Shown here: positions 26,575-35,865 of the stretch, piece by piece | Layout of the letters: every line of letters starts with the position of its first letter | Numbering within the stretch: the first letter of the stretch is position 1 | DNA from: Sporolactobacillus laevolacticus DSM 442 | GTDB taxonomy: Bacteria > Bacillota > Bacilli > Bacillales > Sporolactobacillaceae | Direction: 5' to 3' | Assembly: GCF_000497245.1 (NCBI RefSeq) | Contig: NZ_AWTC01000002.1 | Coordinates: forward strand, 1 to 64,000 | Length of the DNA: 64,000 nt | Position numbers and translations under genes: made by a program | Notes under the pieces: model-generated | What the model saw: the letters and a program-made list of their open reading frames with translations, nothing else | What the model was told of the DNA's origin: nothing | Database searches by the model: none

Positions 26575-26705
26575 CGCACCAACAGATGTGGCCGCTGGTG
26601 ATCCGGGAGCATCCTCGCTCTGTTCCCTCACAGTGGGGGTTCCCTTGGCTTGCAATCTATGGATACAGTCCCACAGGAGTCTCGCGAATTTCGTTTTTTC
26701 ATTTG
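26575..26705. repeat. Diverged copy of a Bacillaceae intergenic repeat (with gap note)
   Basis: Read leftward the region runs GCGAGACTCCTGTGGGA, then after a variable middle GCCAAGGGAACCCCCAC, then GAGCGAGGATGCTCCC. This is the skeleton of a repeat I recall as common between genes in Bacillaceae, with its GCGAGACTCCTGCGGGA, GGTGAGACCCCGCAG and CGAGGAGGCTC blocks. A second copy is at 59640-59765. The two CCTGTGGGA/CCCCCAC-type blocks can pair into a hairpin. The rest of 26180-26818 holds the recA terminator and the long leader side of rny; no gene is seen. Confidence 0.55.
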
Positions 26706-26742
26706 CGTTCAAAATCAACTCAATCATTTAACTGAGCCTATC

Positions 26743-26788
26743 AAAAAGCAAAGAACTTGCACCGTACAATATGGTACAAGTTCTTTGC
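26743..26788 (-). terminator. Terminator after recA
   Basis: GCAAAGAACTTG pairs perfectly with CAAGTTCTTTGC, with further pairing inside, and five T follow on the minus strand. It begins 31 bases after the recA stop. Confidence 0.9.
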
Positions 26789-26818
26789 TTGGATTCAACT
26801 GATCTAATTCATGTTTAT

Positions 26819-27877
26819 TTATTCACTGTCAGGGAGGGGCTGCGCATCTGCGTCAGCAGTCACCACGACAGGAAGATCATCCAAATTATAGTGAGCACGA
26901 ATCTGCTGCTTGATTGCGTCTTTTACCTCTTCATTTTCTTTAAGATACAATTTCGCATTTTCACGGCCCTGTCCCAAACGTTCTTTATTGTAGGAGTACC
27001 ATGATCCGCTCTTCTCAACGATGTCCAGTTCCGCACCGATATCAAGGATCTCACCTTCCTGAGAAATACCTTGTCCATACATGATGTCTACTTCGGCCTG
27101 TTTGAAAGGCGGAGCAACCTTGTTCTTAACCACTTTAATTCTAGCTCTGTTTCCGACAATGTCATTGCCGATTTTCAGCGTCTCGGCACGGCGTACTTCC
27201 AAACGCACAGATGCATAGAATTTGAGCGCACGTCCGCCTGGTGTCGTTTCGGGGTTGCCGAACATAACGCCTACTTTTTCACGAATCTGGTTAATGAAAA
27301 TCGCGGTTGTCTTGGACTTGCTGATCGCTCCGGACAGCTTTCTCAGCGCCTGCGACATCAACCGGGCCTGCAAACCGACGTGTGCATCACCCATTTCACC
27401 TTCAATTTCTGCTTTCGGTACTAATGCGGCTACTGAGTCGATAACAATGATATCAACTGCGCCGCTTCGAACAAGTGCCTCGGCAATTTCAAGCGCCTGC
27501 TCACCGGTGTCCGGCTGTGAGAGAAGCAATTCGTCAATATTGACACCTAAATTTTCCGCATAGACAGGATCAAGCGCGTGTTCCGCATCAATGAAAGCCG
27601 CCTGTCCACCGCCTTGCTGCGCTTCAGCAATTGCATGAAGTGCTACCGTTGTTTTACCTGAAGATTCAGGTCCGTAAATTTCAATAATGCGTCCGCGCGG
27701 ATAACCGCCGACACCCATTGCTATATCTAAAGCCAATGAACCGCTTGATACTGTTGATACGCGCTGTTCCGGCCGTTCTCCTAATCTCATGATCGAACCT
27801 TTACCAAACTGTTTTTCGATCTGACGAAGTGCATTGTCGAGTGCTGCTTTTCTTTCATTCTTTTCAGCCATTATCAT
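26819..27877 (-). CDS. recA: Recombinase RecA
   Basis: RecA drives homologous strand exchange and activates LexA self-cleavage in the SOS response. The 352-residue product has Walker [10 protein letters not shown] (residues 69-77), [12 protein letters not shown], the L1/L2 DNA-binding loops around [16 protein letters not shown] and [25 protein letters not shown] (split for description), and an acidic tail rich in Asp. AAGGAG lies seven bases before ATG 27877. An ATG two codons later is also possible. SigA and LexA-like sequences lie upstream. Confidence 0.98.
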   Translation of the reverse strand: MIMAEKNERKAALDNALRQIEKQFGKGSIMRLGERPEQRVSTVSSGSLALDIAMGVGGYPRGRIIEIYGPESSGKTTVALHAIAEAQQGGGQAAFIDAEHALDPVYAENLGVNIDELLLSQPDTGEQALEIAEALVRSGAVDIIVIDSVAALVPKAEIEGEMGDAHVGLQARLMSQALRKLSGAISKSKTTAIFINQIREKVGVMFGNPETTPGGRALKFYASVRLEVRRAETLKIGNDIVGNRARIKVVKNKVAPPFKQAEVDIMYGQGISQEGEILDIGAELDIVEKSGSWYSYNKERLGQGRENAKLYLKENEEVKDAIKQQIRAHYNLDDLPVVVTADADAQPLPDSE

Positions 27878-27905
27878 GGTTCATCTCCTTCAACGTTCTT
27901 GTTTA

Positions 27906-27956
27906 ATCATACCTTTTTTTTCTTACGGGCACAAGTGTTCTGCGAATGTTTATTCG
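27906..27956 (-). promoter_or_regulatory. recA promoter with LexA-type dyads
   Basis: Leftward, TTGTGC (27934-27929), 17 bases, then TATGAT (27911-27906) form a SigA promoter. GAAC-ACTT-GTGC (27940-27929) overlaps the -35 box, and CGAAT-AAAC-ATTCG (27956-27943) is a perfect dyad just upstream. Both resemble the Firmicutes LexA box CGAACNNNNGTTCG, with one to two changes each. The placement suits SOS control of recA. The dyad also precedes a T-run on the other strand, so a hairpin role is not excluded. Confidence 0.55.
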
Positions 27957-27962
27957 CTTTTT

Positions 27963-29210
27963 TTAATGACTAAGAAGCGGAAGATTGTTCAAATGTCTTC
28001 TAACTATGTCATATCCCGTTTTCGTCGACTGGATTCTGATCTTGCGCCGCGATCCGTTAAACTGGAAGCGATAGCTTTCCGATCCGTTTTCATCTGCAAA
28101 GCCGATGTAAACCGTTCCGACGGTTTTTCCTTCGCTCTTATCTGGTCCTGCAACCCCGGTGAACGCAAGACCGATATCAGAGTTGCAAAGCTTTCGGACT
28201 GAAGCCGCCATATACTTTGCGCAGTTTGCACTGACTGCCCCATCCGTGTGAAGCACCTCTTCCGGCACGAGAAGCACATGCTCCTTTACCTGATTTGAAT
28301 AAGAGACAATTCCTCCGTTAAGAACCGATGACGCGCCGGGATATTCTGCCATCCAATCCGCTGCCATGCCTCCCGTCAAACTTTCTGCAAAGGCAATCGT
28401 TTTCTTCTTTTTGCGTAAAAGTTCAAAAACGATCTCTGGAAGTGAATCTTCATTATAACCGTACAGATACTGTCCGACCCTCGCATCAATCTTCGCCTCA
28501 ATTTGATCAAGCATTTCCTCAACTTGTTCGACCTGATCATGCTTTGCTGTAAGCCGAAGCGTAACTTCGCTTTCTTTAGCAAGTGGAGCGATGGTTGGAT
28601 TCGATTGTGCATCGATAAGATCAATGATCTCCGTCTCAAGTTGGGATTCCCCAATACCAAAAAAGCGGAGCACACGTGATTGAATATGCTCCTCGTTGCG
28701 ACGGGCAAGGAAACGGGTCGCGAAGTCAAGAAACATCGGCTTCATTTCAGACGGTACACCAGGCATCAGTAAATACAAATGATGATTTGCATCCACAATC
28801 ATACCAGGTGCCATGCCATGATGATTAGGCAACACTTGACAGCCTTCAACTACTAGAGCCTGTTTCTTGTTGTTCTCCGTCATTTTTCTGCCGGTCACTT
28901 TAAAATATTCCAAAATACTATCCATCGCGTCTTGATCTGTGACAAGCGTTCTCCCCAATACATTGGCAACCGTTTCTTTTGTCAGATCATCCTTCGTCGG
29001 TCCAAGACCTCCCGTAAAAATCAGGAGATCAGCCCTCGTTTCCGCTTTTTTGATGACATCGATTAATCGACCTTCATTATCACCGCAGACCGTGTGAAAA
29101 AAGACATCAATGCCCAGGGAAGCCAGATGCTCTGAGATGAACTGAGCATTTGTATTGGCAATCTGGCCGAGCAAAAGCTCTGAACCAACCGCAATAATTT
29201 CCGCATTCAT
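27963..29210 (-). CDS. cinA: CinA-like protein (competence/damage-inducible; NMN deamidase domain)
   Basis: This 415-residue protein has both CinA modules. The N-terminal MoCF-like domain (about 1-170) has EIIAVGSELLLGQIANTNA, FTGGLGPTKDDLT and MPGVPSEMKP. The C-terminal CinA domain (about 255-415) has AESLTGGMAADWM, GGIVSYSNQVKEHVL, FTGVAGPD and GTVYIGF. The family includes nicotinamide-nucleotide amidases that recycle NMN. I start it at ATG 29210 because AGGAG is nine bases upstream; an in-frame TTG two codons earlier is too close. It lies upstream of recA, as in B. subtilis and streptococci. Confidence 0.93.
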   Translation of the reverse strand: MNAEIIAVGSELLLGQIANTNAQFISEHLASLGIDVFFHTVCGDNEGRLIDVIKKAETRADLLIFTGGLGPTKDDLTKETVANVLGRTLVTDQDAMDSILEYFKVTGRKMTENNKKQALVVEGCQVLPNHHGMAPGMIVDANHHLYLLMPGVPSEMKPMFLDFATRFLARRNEEHIQSRVLRFFGIGESQLETEIIDLIDAQSNPTIAPLAKESEVTLRLTAKHDQVEQVEEMLDQIEAKIDARVGQYLYGYNEDSLPEIVFELLRKKKKTIAFAESLTGGMAADWMAEYPGASSVLNGGIVSYSNQVKEHVLLVPEEVLHTDGAVSANCAKYMAASVRKLCNSDIGLAFTGVAGPDKSEGKTVGTVYIGFADENGSESYRFQFNGSRRKIRIQSTKTGYDIVRRHLNNLPLLSH

Positions 29211-29298
29211 GAGCAAGAACTCCTATCATCCGTTTTCATTCCTAGTATTCTCTCATTTATTATCGGGCACAAAAAGGCGGAGTGCAAGTCTGGCTATT

Positions 29299-29877
29299 TC
29301 ATTTGGAGCGAAGTAAAATCTCGCGGTTTTTGTAGAAGTAATCCGCTCCAGAGAGCACAGTTAAAATAACAGCTATCCAGAGTATGATCTGGCTAAGCGG
29401 AAAGCCATTGGTACCGAAAGGAACATTATTGAACAAAAAGAGGATAACCGCAACCATTTGTGAGAAGGTTTTCCACTTGGCTATTTTACTGGCTGCAATT
29501 ACTTCGCCTTCTTCAACCGCAACAAGACGCAGGCCAGTTACAGCGAATTCGCGTGCGAGAATCAGAATCACCATCCATGATGCCATGCTGCCTAGTCCGA
29601 CAAAGGAGACAAACGCGCTCATTACCAACAGTTTATCGGCAAGTGGGTCAAGAAGTTTGCCAAAATTCGTGACGAGATGATATTTTCTAGCAAGTTGTCC
29701 GTCAAGCCAATCGGTGAATGAAGCAAGAATAAAAATAATGGCCGCAATCAATTGAGTAATCGGGAGTTGATAACTTCCAGTTCCAAGCGTACCGAGCTGG
29801 ATCGGGGCAAGAAGAAAGATCAAGAAGAGGGGGATCATGATCATACGTGACACAGTTAATTTATTAGCGATATTCAT
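29299..29877 (-). CDS. pgsA: CDP-diacylglycerol-glycerol-3-phosphate 3-phosphatidyltransferase
   Basis: PgsA makes phosphatidylglycerol phosphate from CDP-diacylglycerol and glycerol-3-phosphate, the committed step to phosphatidylglycerol. The 192-residue membrane enzyme has the full CDP-alcohol phosphotransferase motif D(x2)DG(x2)AR(x8)G(x3)D(x3)D at residues 56-81 (Asp56, Asp59, Gly60, Ala63, Arg64, Gly73, Asp77, Asp81), and about five to six helices. GGAGGAATTGTAG precedes the ATG. It lies between rodZ and cinA, as in B. subtilis. Confidence 0.97.
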   Translation of the reverse strand: MNIANKLTVSRMIMIPLFLIFLLAPIQLGTLGTGSYQLPITQLIAAIIFILASFTDWLDGQLARKYHLVTNFGKLLDPLADKLLVMSAFVSFVGLGSMASWMVILILAREFAVTGLRLVAVEEGEVIAASKIAKWKTFSQMVAVILFLFNNVPFGTNGFPLSQIILWIAVILTVLSGADYFYKNREILLRSK

Positions 29878-29998
29878 CTACAATTCCTCCTGAGAAAGAA
29901 TAAAATACTAAATGATTACGTGTTGACCGTCACAATTCAGACACAAAAAGGTGTTTGAAATTAATTTCTGCTGCAACAACCTGCTACATAACTTATCA

Positions 29999-30030
29999 AA
30001 AAAAAGCGAGCCGCCACAAAGGGCTGGCTC
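29999..30030 (-). terminator. Terminator after rodZ
   Basis: GAGCC-AGCCC pairs with GG-CGGCTC (one bulge) around a short loop, followed on the minus strand by seven T. It ends the ymfK-rodZ transcript 16 bases after the rodZ stop. Confidence 0.8.
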
Positions 30031-30045
30031 TAATAAACCAAAAGC

Positions 30046-30930
30046 TTACTTACTGAAGTTAATAATCAATGTTTGTACGGTATTTTTGTTCGGTAATTTG
30101 ACCTTTTCACCGTTAATCTTCAAATCAGTACCCGGTGCATTGCCAAACCTCAAGTAAAGCGACTGAACATTTGAAGCATCAAAACGATATGATTTCTTGC
30201 CACTTGTCGACACGATGCCTTGAGCAAGTTGCTTATTTGTCTTGGCATCGGTAGCGCTAAACCAAGCACCTTTGACCGTTTTGGCAGATACCGTCACATC
30301 AAATTTTTGTACGCCTGATAGTGTGTACGTGGTTGCCGACCCTACCTGCTTTTCCTGTTTCAACGTCTGATTCTGTGAAGAGGAGTCAGAAGAGCTACTT
30401 GAGGAAGCAGAAGAATCTGTGGAAGAACGATCAGATGATGCACTGTTTCCTTTAAATTGAACAGAGTTACCATTACTCTGATCACCTGAAGGATTAGACC
30501 GGTTTCCGGCAATATGTGTCACGAGTATATACACAATCATCAAAGCAATCAACACAAAAACGATTACGATTGCTTTGTTAACGAAAGAAGACCAGTTCTT
30601 CGCTCGGACGGCATTGCGTCTCAGAGGTTTTGGCGAACGGTCACCCTCGCTTCCGTCAGGCGGCAGCGTGTGTGTTTCAATATGCTCCCTTCCGACTTTA
30701 GGCATATCACCGGTGTACTCTTCAGATAAGCTTTTAAAATCTAAGTCAACAGTCTCTGCATAACTCTTAATAAAAGCTCTTGTGTAAAACTCACCGGGGA
30801 GCTGGCTGTAATCGCCATCCTCGATCGCTTTGAGATAGCGTTTTTGAATTTTTGTTTCCTTCTGGAGGTCGTCCAGAGACATATTTTTCTGCTCACGGGC
30901 TTCCTTCAGAACTTGACCAAGTTCACTCAA
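30046..30930 (-). CDS. rodZ: RodZ-like cell-shape protein (YmfM)
   Basis: RodZ links MreB filaments to the membrane and supports rod shape. About 294 residues: an N-terminal Xre-type helix-turn-helix (about 2-70, LGQVLKEAREQKNMSLDDLQ and AIEDGDYSQLPGEFYTRAF), a basic stretch, one membrane helix (about 118-140), and a Ser-rich low-complexity linker (about 160-195, runs of serine). A C-terminal DUF4115-type beta domain contains VTVSAKTVKGAWFSATD and LYLRFGNAPG. I prefer TTG 30930 because GGCAGGTG lies six bases upstream; GTG 30939 is the alternative. It follows ymfK closely. Confidence 0.9.
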   Translation of the reverse strand: MSELGQVLKEAREQKNMSLDDLQKETKIQKRYLKAIEDGDYSQLPGEFYTRAFIKSYAETVDLDFKSLSEEYTGDMPKVGREHIETHTLPPDGSEGDRSPKPLRRNAVRAKNWSSFVNKAIVIVFVLIALMIVYILVTHIAGNRSNPSGDQSNGNSVQFKGNSASSDRSSTDSSASSSSSSDSSSQNQTLKQEKQVGSATTYTLSGVQKFDVTVSAKTVKGAWFSATDAKTNKQLAQGIVSTSGKKSYRFDASNVQSLYLRFGNAPGTDLKINGEKVKLPNKNTVQTLIINFSK

Positions 30931-30945
30931 TACTAACACCTGCCA

Positions 30946-31731
30946 TTATGAATTAAAATCAGGCCATGAAAAATCTGAGGCCGCCGGAGATGCCCCATTC
31001 AGAATCTCTTCTTCGCGGTGACTGCGGAGTTCAATGATATAATCAAATATGTCCATAGAAAATTCTGTTCCTCTCACAAAGGTATCCGGATGCTCGATCA
31101 CCTTGGTGACAGGAAGCCTCATCAGTTCCCGGATCAGTTCCCAGTGGCTTTCTGATCCAATTCTTTGGGAAACAGCGCCATCAATAACAAAAATATGATC
31201 TCGGGAGCGTTCATCCTCAGACAGTCTTGTCCTGACTGTTTGTTTCAGAAGTGTTGATGAGACAAATTGCCAGCGCTTGTTTGCTGAAACGCTGGCCGCT
31301 ATAATGGACTCCGATTTCCCGACTCTGGGAAGTCCCCGAATTCCGAGCAACGGATGATCCGGCATTTTAAACAATTCGGCCATAAAATCGACAAGCAAGC
31401 CAATCTCATCACGGGAGAAAAGAAACGTATTACGATCACCCGTGTCTCTCTCTATGTATCGGCCATGGCGTACTGCTAGTCTGTCACCAAGAGTAGGTTG
31501 GCGAAACTTCGTCAAATGAATGGTTTCCATCTTTTTTATTGTAGCTAATACTTGATCCATTTGCTGATCGTCCTGTGACGAGACAAGCAATCCGCGGCGC
31601 TCATGATCCACACCGTTTATTGTTAAAATATTTATTCCAAGCGCACCAAGGAGTGAGGATACTTCACCAAGTAATCCGGGCCTGTTCTTATGTATTTCGT
31701 ACTCAAGATACCATTCTTTTCCGTCGGACAT
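30946..31731 (-). CDS. ymfK: YmfK, DUF3388 protein with ACT-like N-terminus
   Basis: A 261-residue protein closely matching B. subtilis YmfK. The N-terminus resembles an ACT ligand-binding domain (EYEIHKNRPGLLGEVSSLLG through TINGVDHERRGLLV). The rest has RDRLAVRHGRYIERDTGD-type residues, a P-loop-like GIRGLPRVGKSESI (about residues 148-161) and FDYIIELRSHREEE. I start it at ATG 31731 with AAGGGGG seven bases upstream; a longer frame to 31824 lacks a site. The biochemical role is unknown. A 260-bp repeat element separates it from ymfJ, so it probably has its own promoter. Confidence 0.9.
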   Translation of the reverse strand: MSDGKEWYLEYEIHKNRPGLLGEVSSLLGALGINILTINGVDHERRGLLVSSQDDQQMDQVLATIKKMETIHLTKFRQPTLGDRLAVRHGRYIERDTGDRNTFLFSRDEIGLLVDFMAELFKMPDHPLLGIRGLPRVGKSESIIAASVSANKRWQFVSSTLLKQTVRTRLSEDERSRDHIFVIDGAVSQRIGSESHWELIRELMRLPVTKVIEHPDTFVRGTEFSMDIFDYIIELRSHREEEILNGASPAASDFSWPDFNS

Positions 31732-31922
31732 GAAGTTGCCCCCTTCGAGTCCACCTTTTCTTAAGTAACTTCCACCCGGAAGTATATAAAGATCTCCTTT
31801 TTTCCGCAATGAAGCGTTGCGCACTTAGCAAAATCAGCCGCCTTTATTTTTATAGTCTGCTGCCCGGAAATATATTCAGAAAATCCGAAGAAAAAACATC
31901 GTGAAACACTACCGTACATTGT

Positions 31923-32182
31923 TAGAGTATGTTCGAAAAGGAGGACAAAAAGTGCAGAGCGAAAAAGCAAGTTGACACAGAACTTCCGCATGATGCAGTG
32001 ACTTCTGCGTTGTGCAAAGAACGTACTTCTCAGGATGCAGTAGCTTTTCGTGTTGTAACACAGGACGTACTTCCACAGGATGTGGTGACTTCAACGTTGC
32101 TCACAGGACGTGAGCGTACTTAGTTGAAGATCCTTTTTATTAGCAGAAGATCCTTCTTACCGGACTTTTCGAACATCCTCTA
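31923..32182. mobile_element. MITE-like element with hairpin-type internal repeats
   Basis: Inverted ends of 18 bases, TAGAGTATGTTCGAAAAG and TAGAGGATGTTCGAAAAG, with one mismatch, bound 260 bp. Inside, read leftward, are three imperfect units of about 42 bases, each with CAAC, then a GAAGTCACnnCATCnTGnGGAAGT-like core (the middle unit more diverged) and CTGTG or TTTGCA. Several cores are short palindromes such as CACAGGATGTG and CCACATCCTGTGG. Both long strands carry small open frames but none with coding signs. The element sits between ymfK and the ymfJ terminator. No target duplication was evident. The whole 31732-32284 gap contains this element and the terminator. Confidence 0.65.
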
Positions 32183-32230
32183 TTAATATTATCATATCTT
32201 AACTTTTTTAACGATAAGGTCGATAAAAAA

Positions 32231-32257
32231 AGAGACGTGTGAAACGTCTCTTTTTTT
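32231..32257 (-). terminator. Terminator after ymfJ
   Basis: AGAGACG and CGTCTCT form a 7-bp stem with a seven-base loop and A/T runs on both sides. It ends the spoIIIE-ymfI-ymfJ transcript before the MITE-like element. Confidence 0.85.
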
Positions 32258-32284
32258 CAGTGGAACATAACCGTTTATTAGCCT

Positions 32285-32557
32285 TTACACAGATTGATGT
32301 GTTTTTTTAGTATCCGATGTCACCATTTTCATCATGAGCCGTGCAAGCACGAGACGCTCTTGTTCATCAGCTACATTCCACAAATCTTTAAGCACCCGGT
32401 CTTGATCATTTTTCGGATCTACATTCTCACTTAAATAGTCGCCTATTTTTTTGGCAAAAGCTGTTACTGTTTCTTCACTCATGCCGAGACTTTCTGCTTG
32501 TTCTACGCGATCACCGAGAAAGTCTTTCCAACGATTCCAATTATCTAAGACTGTCAT
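32285..32557 (-). CDS. ymfJ: YmfJ, DUF3243 protein
   Basis: A 90-residue helical protein of the DUF3243 family. It reads VLDNWNRWKDFLGDRVEQAESLGMSEETV at the start (split for description), then DYLSENVDPKNDQDRVLKDLW and EQERLVLARLMMKMV. AAAGGAGG precedes the ATG. It lies between ymfI and ymfK as in B. subtilis. The function is unknown. It is small and acidic with no membrane segment. Confidence 0.93.
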   Translation of the reverse strand: MTVLDNWNRWKDFLGDRVEQAESLGMSEETVTAFAKKIGDYLSENVDPKNDQDRVLKDLWNVADEQERLVLARLMMKMVTSDTKKTHQSV

Positions 32558-32631
32558 GACCCATCCTCCTTTTTATCGTGATCCTTACTATTGTTCCAAG
32601 GATCACGCATCTTTATCAAAAAAGAGAAAAA

Positions 32632-33363
32632 TTAGCAATACCAAGCGCCGTTGATCGAAATCACCTGACCACTGATATAGCCAGCCTCACTACTCATTAA
32701 GTAGTTAATCAGCGAGGCCACTTCTTCTGGCGCCGCCAGTCTTCCCATCGGTATTTCTTGTTTTACATATTCGATATCTTCAGGACTGAACAAGTGCATC
32801 ATTGACGTATCCACGGCACCCGGCGCAACCGCGTTTACCGTAATCCCACTCGGCGCTGCTTCTTTGGCCAGCGCTTTAACAAATGCATTTTGGCCACCCT
32901 TGACCATTGAATAAAGCACCTCTGTCGATGCACCTTCCAGGCCCCAAATTGAGGAAACAAGCAAAATTTTCCCTGATTTTGCGCGAATCATCGGCTGAAT
33001 CAGCTGCTGCAGCAGTCGAAATGGGCTGGTCAACTGCAATTGAATCATTTTCTTAATCGTCTTCGATTCAGTATCCTGAAAAAGACTCACTTTGCTGATC
33101 CCACTCGCATAAACCACGCCGTTCACCTGCTGATCAATCTGCTGCAATAATAGTTCAGGGCCATCTTCACGGGAAAGATCAGCCTGAACACAAATAAAAA
33201 ATTGATCAGAATATTTTTCTCGCAATCCACGGGCAAGATGATCTACTGCCTCTTTTCCGGAATTGTAATGCAAATAAAGGGAAGCGCCTGACTTAGCTAA
33301 TGCTTTCGCTGTCGCACCGCCGATTCCGCCGCTTGCCCCCGTTATCAATATTTTATTTACCAT
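32632..33363 (-). CDS. ymfI: EF-P 5-aminopentanone reductase, SDR family (YmfI)
   Basis: YmfI of B. subtilis reduces the 5-aminopentanone group on a lysine of elongation factor P to 5-aminopentanol, which activates EF-P. The 243-residue short-chain dehydrogenase has the NADP loop TGASGGIG (residues 8-15), NGVVYASG near 83-90, the catalytic Ser in LLVSSIWG, the YSMVKGG motif (Tyr-x3-Lys), and PGAVDTSM. The assignment rests on synteny with spoIIIE, ymfJ and ymfK; a FabG-like role is the alternative from sequence alone. The peptidase genes ymfF and ymfH, normally just upstream, are absent. Confidence 0.85.
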   Translation of the reverse strand: MVNKILITGASGGIGGATAKALAKSGASLYLHYNSGKEAVDHLARGLREKYSDQFFICVQADLSREDGPELLLQQIDQQVNGVVYASGISKVSLFQDTESKTIKKMIQLQLTSPFRLLQQLIQPMIRAKSGKILLVSSIWGLEGASTEVLYSMVKGGQNAFVKALAKEAAPSGITVNAVAPGAVDTSMMHLFSPEDIEYVKQEIPMGRLAAPEEVASLINYLMSSEAGYISGQVISINGAWYC

Positions 33364-33411
33364 TATCCAACAACTCCATTGTCTGCAATCAATTTAACCC
33401 TTCACGTTGCT

Positions 33412-35712
33412 CTACCGCCCGCTGACTTCATCACTTTGTTTCGGAACAAGAACTGATCGCGGCTTGCTGCCTTCGTATGGACCAACAATATGCCGTTCTT
33501 CCATTGCATCAATTAAGCGTGCTGCACGGGTATATCCAATTCGAAAACGGCGCTGAAGCATGGAAACACTCGCAGTTTGCATACTAACAACAAGTTGTAC
33601 GGCATCATCGAAAAGATCGTCCTCTACCTTTTCCTGCGGCTGCTCTGGTTGTTCAGACGGAATCATATCTTTTCTGTAATTTGCCTTTTGCTGGCTAATA
33701 ACGTGAGTGACAACGGCCTCTACCTCGTCGTCTGACAAGAAAGCGCCTTGAATACGGACCGGCTTTGAAGCGCCGATAGGCAGGAACAACATATCTCCTT
33801 TACCGAGCAGCTTCTCAGCTCCGCCGGAATCCAAGATCGTACGTGAATCCATCATTGATGAAACACTAAAGGCGATTCGTGAAGGAATATTTGCTTTAAT
33901 AACACCTGTGATTATGTCAACAGATGGACGCTGAGTCGCGATAATCAAATGAATGCCGGCCGCACGCGCCATTTGCGCAAGTCTGGTCACGGTTTCTTCA
34001 ACATCCTTTGACGCAACCATCATCAAATCTGCAAGTTCGTCGATGATCACGACAATATAAGGCATCAGCGGCTGTTTTTCTTCATGTTCTTGATTGAACT
34101 TGCGAACCGCCTCATTATAGCTTTCCAGATTACGTGTGCCGCTCTCAGAGAAGAGCTCATAACGCCGTTCCATTTCGCCAAGCACATTTTTCAATCCAAG
34201 TGCCGCCTTCGCCGGATCAGTCACGACCGGCGTCAGAAGATGTGGAATACCATTATAAACGTTGAGTTCAACCATTTTCGGGTCAATCATAAAAAGTTTA
34301 ACTTCGCTCGGCTTAGTACGCATCAGCAATGTAATAATAATGCCGTTGATGCAGACACTTTTCCCGCTTCCTGTCGCGCCCGCAACGAGTAAGTGCGGCA
34401 TTTTATTTAGATCTGCGAGTATTGGCTCACCGGAGATATCACGTCCGAGACCAATAGTCAGTTTAGAGAGCGCTCTTTTTGCATTCTTCGATTCCAGTAC
34501 CTCTCTCAGGCAGACCATTGCCACTTCCTGGTTCGGAACTTCAATTCCGACGGCAGATTTTCCGGGAATTGGCGCTTCAATGCGGATATCTTTCGCCGCC
34601 AAAGCCAGTGCCAAATCGTCACTTAGGCTCAGGATTCGGCTGACTTTAACACCGGATTCCGGGTATACTTCATATCTGGTGACAGCCGGGCCAAGATGCA
34701 CTTCCTTAACTGTTGCACGTACCCCGAAACTTTCAAAAGTGCGCTCAAGTGTCCGCACATTCTCAGCAATGTGCCTCCGTTCATTATTCTGCGCATTCTT
34801 TCCCGGCATGTGAAGCAGTGATAGTGGCGGTAGTTGATAATCCTCATTTTCTACAGGCAACTGCGAGAAATCAGGAGCTTCATCATTCTCATAATCCTCT
34901 GTAGAAAGCTGTTTACTATCTGAAGGCATTATCTCCGGAGAATCCATCGATGTCTCATTAAAGTCATGGATTTCTGGCTCAGGTGAAATCGTTTCGATTG
35001 GATCTTCTGTATCTTGATGTATGTCATTGGGCTCATTTCGGGGAGCAGGTGCCTGTTTTTTCTTTCTTTCTTTAGAAAAAATACCCGTGATCGAGGTTTT
35101 TAAATTCACAGCACTCTTCTTCATGGAGCGGAACAAACCGCCGAACAACTTTTTTACAATATCGCGAAGCGAGTGTCCGGTAATCAAGATCACAGAAACC
35201 AGAAAGAGGAACCCTGTCATAAAATAGGTACCTGTAGTTGAAAAGAGATAATAAAAAAAGGCGAAACCTATTGAACCAATCAATCCGCCGCCAAGCCCTT
35301 GACTCGAAATCTGACCCGACAGTTCTTCACGATAAAGTAAAAAGGTATTAAAAATAACCGATCGATTTTGCCAAACATTAGCCTGTGAGAGTGCTTCAAA
35401 CAAACGAACATGACTAACAAGGAGTAATGTAAAGGTAAGTAAATAAACTCCGGACAGCCTTCTTGTGAAAAAAACAGGCTGTTTACGGAACAAAATATAG
35501 TAAACGGAGAGTACAAGAAAGTAAAGGAGAAGTAAAACCCACCAGTCACCAGTGAAAAGTCGCGCAGCCTCTTTGATCACTTCTCCGGCAACGCCCAGGC
35601 TGCTGATACCAATGCAAGTGAGCGCAAACATGCAAAGACCGCCAACCTCATAAATCAGCGTCTCTTTCCAGCCTATGCTCGCGCGTGTGCGCTTTCTCTT
35701 CTTCTTTACCAT
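33412..35712 (-). CDS. spoIIIE: DNA translocase SpoIIIE (FtsK/SpoIIIE family)
   Basis: SpoIIIE pumps chromosome DNA through the division septum, above all into the forespore. About 766 residues: four N-terminal membrane helices (about 20-180), an acidic disordered linker (about 205-300, many Glu, Pro and Asp), the alpha/beta motor with [15 protein letters not shown] (Walker A near residue 442) and [13 protein letters not shown], and a C-terminal gamma winged helix (about 695-757, [21 protein letters not shown]) for directional SRS reading. I start it at ATG 35712: GAGGGG is ten bases upstream and the product then begins [10 protein letters not shown] like B. subtilis. tepA, usually between rnjB and spoIIIE, is missing. 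Confidence 0.96.
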   Translation of the reverse strand: MVKKKRKRTRASIGWKETLIYEVGGLCMFALTCIGISSLGVAGEVIKEAARLFTGDWWVLLLLYFLVLSVYYILFRKQPVFFTRRLSGVYLLTFTLLLVSHVRLFEALSQANVWQNRSVIFNTFLLYREELSGQISSQGLGGGLIGSIGFAFFYYLFSTTGTYFMTGFLFLVSVILITGHSLRDIVKKLFGGLFRSMKKSAVNLKTSITGIFSKERKKKQAPAPRNEPNDIHQDTEDPIETISPEPEIHDFNETSMDSPEIMPSDSKQLSTEDYENDEAPDFSQLPVENEDYQLPPLSLLHMPGKNAQNNERRHIAENVRTLERTFESFGVRATVKEVHLGPAVTRYEVYPESGVKVSRILSLSDDLALALAAKDIRIEAPIPGKSAVGIEVPNQEVAMVCLREVLESKNAKRALSKLTIGLGRDISGEPILADLNKMPHLLVAGATGSGKSVCINGIIITLLMRTKPSEVKLFMIDPKMVELNVYNGIPHLLTPVVTDPAKAALGLKNVLGEMERRYELFSESGTRNLESYNEAVRKFNQEHEEKQPLMPYIVVIIDELADLMMVASKDVEETVTRLAQMARAAGIHLIIATQRPSVDIITGVIKANIPSRIAFSVSSMMDSRTILDSGGAEKLLGKGDMLFLPIGASKPVRIQGAFLSDDEVEAVVTHVISQQKANYRKDMIPSEQPEQPQEKVEDDLFDDAVQLVVSMQTASVSMLQRRFRIGYTRAARLIDAMEERHIVGPYEGSKPRSVLVPKQSDEVSGR

Positions 35713-35835
35713 CGTTTTCTTGCCCCTCATCATTTTAATACTTTTCCAGTGTATTCCTGTATTTAATTTACTCTAAATGTCTGTTTTTGGCAAAGCATTA
35801 CACGAGCAGTGTTTTTGGCAAGCCTTATCAATACG

Positions 35836-35862
35836 AAAAAACCAGGTCACAGAGACCCGGTT
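35836..35862 (-). terminator. Terminator after rnjB
   Basis: Leftward, CCGGGTC pairs with GACCTGG around a short loop and is followed by six T. It begins directly after the rnjB stop codon. Confidence 0.85.
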
Positions 35863-35865
35863 TGT

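Noticed and set aside
24614-27877. Prophage or horizontal island around recA-rny
   Set aside because: All genes are core and in the standard order; only the intergenic repeat is accessory.
31923-32182. CRISPR array from the internal repeats
   Set aside because: Units are imperfect, not separated by unique spacers, and there are no cas genes. The ends are inverted repeats of a mobile element type.
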